DNA of 64,000 nt from Hydractinia symbiolongicarpus (lineage: Eukaryota; Cnidaria; Hydrozoa; Anthoathecata; Hydractiniidae), in the NCBI RefSeq assembly GCF_029227915.1, contig NC_079878.1, positions 3,164,001 to 3,228,000 on the forward strand. Direction: 5' to 3'. The notes beneath the pieces were generated by a model, which was not told the DNA's origin, did not search any database, and saw only the letters and a program-made list of their open reading frames with translations. The position numbers were made by a program, and so were the translations under genes. This document shows, piece after piece, positions 59,701-64,000 of the stretch (positions are counted from its first letter, which is position 1; the number at the start of each line of letters is the position of its first letter).

Positions 59701-61970
59701 CATTTGACTATACGTGCCAAGCCCGGGATTTACGGGAAATCGCGGGTTTTCGATTGCCGGCGATTAAACCGCCTTCATTAAGCGTCTCATCAAAAATGAA
59801 AACATTTCTAAAAATTACAAGTCTCATGCGTTTTAGTGGGGAAAAAAAAATTTAAAAAATCGTTCATGAAATAAGTTTACTCCCTGGGTACCTTCTTTGT
59901 ATACTTTTGACTATACGGCCGAGTCCGGGATTTACGGGAAATCGCGGGTTTTCGTTTGCCGGCAATTAAACCACCTTCATTAAGCGTCTCATCAAAAATG
60001 AAAACATTTCTGCAAACTACAAGTCTCATGCGTTTTAGTGGTGAAAAAATAATTTAAAAAATCGTTCGGGAAATGAGTTTACTCTCTGGGTACCTTCTTT
60101 GTATACTTTTGACTATACGGGCCCAGTCCGGGATTTACAGGAAATCGCGGGTTTTCGTGTGTCGGCGATTAAGCTTCTTTTATTCAGCGTCCCATCGAAA
60201 ATGTAAACATTTTTAAAAACTACAAGTCTCATGCGTTATAGTGGTGAAAAAATCATTTAAAAAATCGTTCGGGAAATGAGTTTACTCTCTGGGTACCTTC
60301 TTTGTATACTTTTGACTATACGGGCCGAGTCCGGGATTTACGGGAAATCGCGGGTTTTCGTTTGCCGGCGATTAAACTTCTTTTATTCAGCGTCTCATCA
60401 AAAATGAAAACACTTTTGAAAACTACAAGTCTCATGCGTTTTAGTGGTGAAAAAATAATTTAAAAAATCGTTCGGGAAATGAGTTTACTCCCTGGGTACT
60501 TTCTTTGTATACTTTTGACTATACGGGCCCAGTCCGGGATTAACAGGAAATTGCGGGTTTTCGTGTGCCGGCGATTAAGCTTCTTTTATTCAGCGTCCCA
60601 TCAAAAATGTAAACATTTTTAAAAACTACAAGTCTCATGCGTTTTAGTGGTGAAAAAATAATATAAAAAATCGTTCGGGAAATGAGTTTACTCCCTGGGT
60701 ACTTTCTTTGTATACTTTTGACTATACGGCCCGAGTCCGGGGTTTGCGGGAAATGGCGGGTTTTCGTTTGCCGGCGATTAAACTTCTTTTAATAAGCGTC
60801 TCATCAAAAATGAAAACATTTTTGAAAACTACAAGTCTCATGCGTTTTAGTGGTGAAAAAATAATTTAAAAAATCGTTTTGGAAATGAGTTTAATCACAG
60901 GGTACTTTTTTTGTATACATGGGAAATGAGTTTACTCCCCGGGTACTTTCTTTGTATACTTTTGACTATATGGGCCGAGTCCGGGGTTTACGGGAAATGG
61001 CGGGTTTTGGTTTGCCGGCAATTAAACTTCTTTTTTCAGCGTCTCATCAAAAATGAAAACATTTTTGAAAACTACAAGTCTCATGCGTTTTAGTGGAGAA
61101 AAGATACTTTAAAAAATCGTTTTGGAAATGAGTTTACTCACAGGGTACTTTCTTTGTATACATTCGACTATACGGGCCAAGCCCGGGATTTACGGGAAAT
61201 GGCGGGTTTTCGTTTGCCGGCGATTAAACTTCTTTTATTCAGCGTCTCAACAAAAATGAAAACATTTCTGAAAACTACAAGTCTCGTGCGTTTTAGTGGA
61301 GAAAAAATAATTTAAAAAATCGTTCGGGAAATAATTTACTTACTGGGTACTTTCTTTGTATACTTTTGACTATACGGCCCGAATCCGGGATTTACGGGAA
61401 GTCGCGGGTTTTCGTTTGCCGGCGATTAAACTTCTTTTATTCAGCGTCTCATCAAAAATGAAAACATTTCTAAAAACTACAAGTCTCATGGGCTTTAGTG
61501 GTGAAATAATAATTTAAAAATCGTTCGGGAAATGAGTTTACTCCCTGGGTACTTTCTTTGTATACTTTTGACTATACGGGCCGAGTCCGGGCTTTACGGC
61601 AAATCGCAGGTTTTCGTTTGCCGGCGATTAAACTTCTTTTATTCAGAGTCTCATCAAAAATGAAAACATTTTTGTAAACTACAAGTCCCATGCGTTTTAG
61701 TGGTGAAAAAATAATTTAAAAAATCGTTCGGGAAATGAGTTTACTCCCTGGGTACTTTCTTTGTATACTTTTGACTATACGGGCCGAGTCCGGGGTTTAC
61801 GGGAAATGGCGAATTTTCGTTTGCCGGCGATTAAACTTCTTTTATTCAGCGCCTCATCAAAAATGAAAACATTTTTGAAAACTACAAGTCTCATGCGTTT
61901 TAGTGGTGAAAAGATAATTTAAAAAATCGTTTTTGAAATGAGTTTACTCACAGGGTACTTTCTTTGTATA
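59701..61970 (+). repeat. 2270-bp higher-order unit, copy 1
   Basis: The joint CATTTGACTATACGTGCC at 59701 recurs at 61971. Eleven full monomers plus a 41-bp remnant (60882). Private variants such as CGTGTGTCGGCG, CATCGAAAATGTAAAC and GCGTTATAGTGG recur in order in copy 2. Confidence 0.9.
60882..60922 (+). repeat. 41-bp monomer remnant, copy 5 of 6
   Basis: Same joint, with the CTCCCCGGG follow-on and the intact TATATGGGCCGAG monomer after it. Confidence 0.93.
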
Positions 61971-64000
61971 CATTTGACTATACGTGCCAAGCCCGGGATT
62001 TACGGGAAATCGCGGGTTTTCGATTGCCGGCGATTAAACCGCCTTCATTAAGCGTCTCATCAAAAATGAAAACGTTTCTAAAAATTACAAGTCTCATGCG
62101 TTTTAGTGGGGAAAAAAAAATTTAAAAAATCGTTCATGAAATAAGTTTACTCCCTGGGTACCTTCTTTGTATACTTTTGACTATACGGCCGAGTCCGGGA
62201 TTTACGGGAAATCGCGGGTTTTCGTTTGCCGGCAATTAAACCACCTTCATTAAGCGTCTCATCAAAAATGAAAACATTTCTGCAAACTACAAGTCTCATG
62301 CGTTTTAGTGGTGAAAAAATAATTTAAAAAATCGTTCGGGAAATGAGTTTACTCTCTGGGTACCTTCTTTGTATACTTTTGACTATACGGGCCCAGTCCG
62401 GGATTTACAGGAAATCGCGGGTTTTCGTGTGTCGGCGATTAAGCTTCTTTTATTCAGCGTCCCATCGAAAATGTAAACATTTTTAAAAACTACAAGTCTC
62501 ATGCGTTATAGTGGTGAAAAAATCATTTAAAAAATCGTTCGGGAAATGAGTTTACTCTCTGGGTACCTTCTTTGTATACTTTTGACTATACGGGCCGAGT
62601 CCGGGATTTACGGGAAATCGCGGGTTTTCGTTTGCCGGCGATTAAACTTCTTTTATTCAGCGTCTCATCAAAAATGAAAACACTTTTGAAAACTACAAGT
62701 CTCATGCGTTTTAGTGGTGAAAAAATAATTTAAAAAATCGTTCGGGAAATGAGTTTACTCCCTGGGTACTTTCTTTGTATACTTTTGACTATACGGGCCC
62801 AGTCCGGGATTAACAGGAAATTGCGGGTTTTCGTGTGCCGGCGATTAAGCTTCTTTTATTCAGCGTCCCATCAAAAATGTAAACATTTTTAAAAACTACA
62901 AGTCTCATGCGTTTTAGTGGTGAAAAAATAATATAAAAAATCGTTCGGGAAATGAGTTTACTCCCTGGGTACTTTCTTTGTATACTTTTGACTATACGGC
63001 CCGAGTCCGGGGTTTGCGGGAAATGGCGGGTTTTCGTTTGCCGGCGATTAAACTTCTTTTAATAAGCGTCTCATCAAAAATGAAAACATTTTTGAAAACT
63101 ACAAGTCTCATGCGTTTTAGTGGTGAAAAAATAATTTAAAAAATCGTTTTGGAAATGAGTTTAATCACAGGGTACTTTTTTTGTATACATGGGAAATGAG
63201 TTTACTCCCCGGGTACTTTCTTTGTATACTTTTGACTATACGGGCCAAGCCCGGGATTTACGGGAAATGGCGGGTTTTCGTTTGCCGGCGATTAAACTTC
63301 TTTTATTCAGCGTCTCAACAAAAATGAAAACATTTCTGAAAACTACAAGTCTCGTGCGTTTTAGTGGTGAAAAAATAATTTAAAAAATCGTTCGGGAAAT
63401 AATTTACTTACTGGGTACTTTCTTTGTATACTTTTGACTATACGGCCCGAATCCGGGATTTACGGGAAGTCGCGGGTTTTCGTTTGCCGGCGATTAAACT
63501 TCTTTTATTCAGCGTCTCATCAAAAATGAAAACATTTCTAAAAACTACAAGTCTCATGGGCTTTAGTGGTGAAATAATAATTTAAAAATCGTTCGGGAAA
63601 TGAGTTTACTCCCTGGGTACTTTCTTTGTATACTTTTGACTATACGGGCCGAGTCCGGGCTTTACGGCAAATCGCAGGTTTTCGTTTGCCGGCGATTAAA
63701 CTTCTTTTATTCAGAGTCTCATCAAAAATGAAAACATTTTTGTAAACTACAAGTCCCATGCGTTTTAGTGGTGAAAAAATAATTTAAAAAATCGTTCGGG
63801 AAATGAGTTTACTCCCTGGGTACTTTCTTTGTATACTTTTGACTATACGGGCCGAGTCCGGGGTTTACGGGAAATGGCGGATTTTCGTTTGCCGGCGATT
63901 AAACTTCTTTTATTCAGCGTCTCATCAAAAATGAAAACATTTTTGAAAACTACAAGTCTCATGCGTTTTAGTGGTGAAAAGATAATTTAAAAAATCGTTT
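61971..64000 (+). repeat. 2270-bp higher-order unit, copy 2, one monomer short and cut by window edge
   Basis: It follows copy 1 at offset 2270 to about 63230, then at offset 2068, because one monomer (202 bp) is missing. The joint is a chimera: CTCCCCGGGTAC and CTTTTGACTATA of one monomer run straight into CGGGCCAAGCCC of the next. The window ends inside this copy. Confidence 0.9.
63152..63192 (+). repeat. 41-bp monomer remnant, copy 6 of 6
   Basis: 2270 bases after copy 5. The TATATGGGCCGAG monomer that follows the other copies is replaced here by a chimera. Confidence 0.93.

Larger units (their letters stand above)
1..64000 (+). repeat. Tandem satellite array, ~203-bp monomer, ~315 copies
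   Basis: The motif GAAATGAGTTTACT recurs every 202-204 bases from the first line to the last (for example starts at 19, 831, 1034, 1237, 13017, 43062, 43265 and 52318). All copies face the same way. No non-satellite stretch interrupts them. The array is cut by both window edges. Monomer landmarks, counted from GAAATGAG: GTATAC near 30; a GC-rich core with CGGGCC and three G runs near 48-82; the palindrome GCCGGC near 92; an A/T-rich part with TCATCAAAAATGAAAAC near 123-140; ATGCGTTTTAGTGG near 162-175; then an A-rich linker ending in AATCGTTCGG. Such homogeneous head-to-tail arrays are known from eukaryotic heterochromatin. A centromeric role is possible but is not shown by sequence alone. 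I do not recognise the family. Confidence 0.98.

Noticed and set aside
1-64000. CRISPR array
   Set aside because: Regular spacing invites the idea, but the whole 203-bp unit is repeated. There are no unique spacers between short repeats and no cas genes.
1-64000. rDNA spacer or telomeric repeat
   Set aside because: No rRNA segment occurs anywhere and there is no run of a telomere-type hexamer or heptamer. The monomer resembles neither.

Overview
The whole 64-kb window is one uninterrupted tandem satellite array and holds no gene that I can support. The repeat unit is about 203 bp, so the window contains roughly 315 copies, all head to tail on one strand. It opens and closes inside a monomer, so the array continues on both sides. 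A hand count of one monomer (43062-43264) gives 38% G+C and eleven CpGs, about 1.5 times the number expected from its base composition. I saw no interspersed transposon, rRNA, tRNA, CRISPR array, bacterial operon or other non-satellite sequence. Arrays of this kind are typical of eukaryotic centromeric, pericentromeric or subtelomeric heterochromatin. I do not recognise the monomer family and cannot name the organism.

Every open reading frame in the window is a by-product of the repeat. The 203-bp period is not a multiple of three, so frames normally close within one monomer. They run on only where a monomer has one extra A (204 bp = 68 codons) or an internal 73-bp duplication. The same short peptides then recur at the repeat spacing on both strands.

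The structure lies in how monomer variants are ordered. From 1 to about 39.1 kb (domain A) most monomers carry GTATAC-ATTCGAC and CCAAGCCC, with a 9-bp dyad (TCAAAAATG / CATTTTTGA). Domain A is built from higher-order repeats: a 2102-bp tandem pair (3414-7617); a 7-monomer, 1422-bp unit that also appears in 8-, 9- and 10-monomer versions (about 7.6-18.6 kb), part of it copied again as a 3250-bp, 16-monomer tandem pair (12106-18605); a 1277/1279-bp unit in three copies (18.6-22.7 kb); three length variants of a larger block (23.5-36.5 kb); and a 5-monomer, 1014/1015-bp unit (30.2-32.2 and 36.5-39.1 kb).

From about 39.1 kb to the end (domain B) most monomers carry GTATAC-TTTTGAC and CCGAGTCC, and many have a T-to-C change (ACATTTCTG) that breaks the dyad. 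Domain B has its own hierarchy: 812-bp, 609-bp and 3045-bp duplications, a ~2-kb block present three times, an offset of about 9.66-10.68 kb linking 42.7-46.9 kb to 52.4-57.4 kb, a 610/1014-bp series at 57.4-59.7 kb, and a 2270-bp tandem pair running to the window end.

Rare truncated or enlarged monomers (nine with a 73-bp internal duplication, six 41-bp remnants, four 190-bp deletions) trace how blocks were copied. Several duplication joints fall inside chimeric monomers, as expected for unequal exchange in register. Block edges below were set by eye from diagnostic variants and are accurate to tens of bases unless an exact marker is given.
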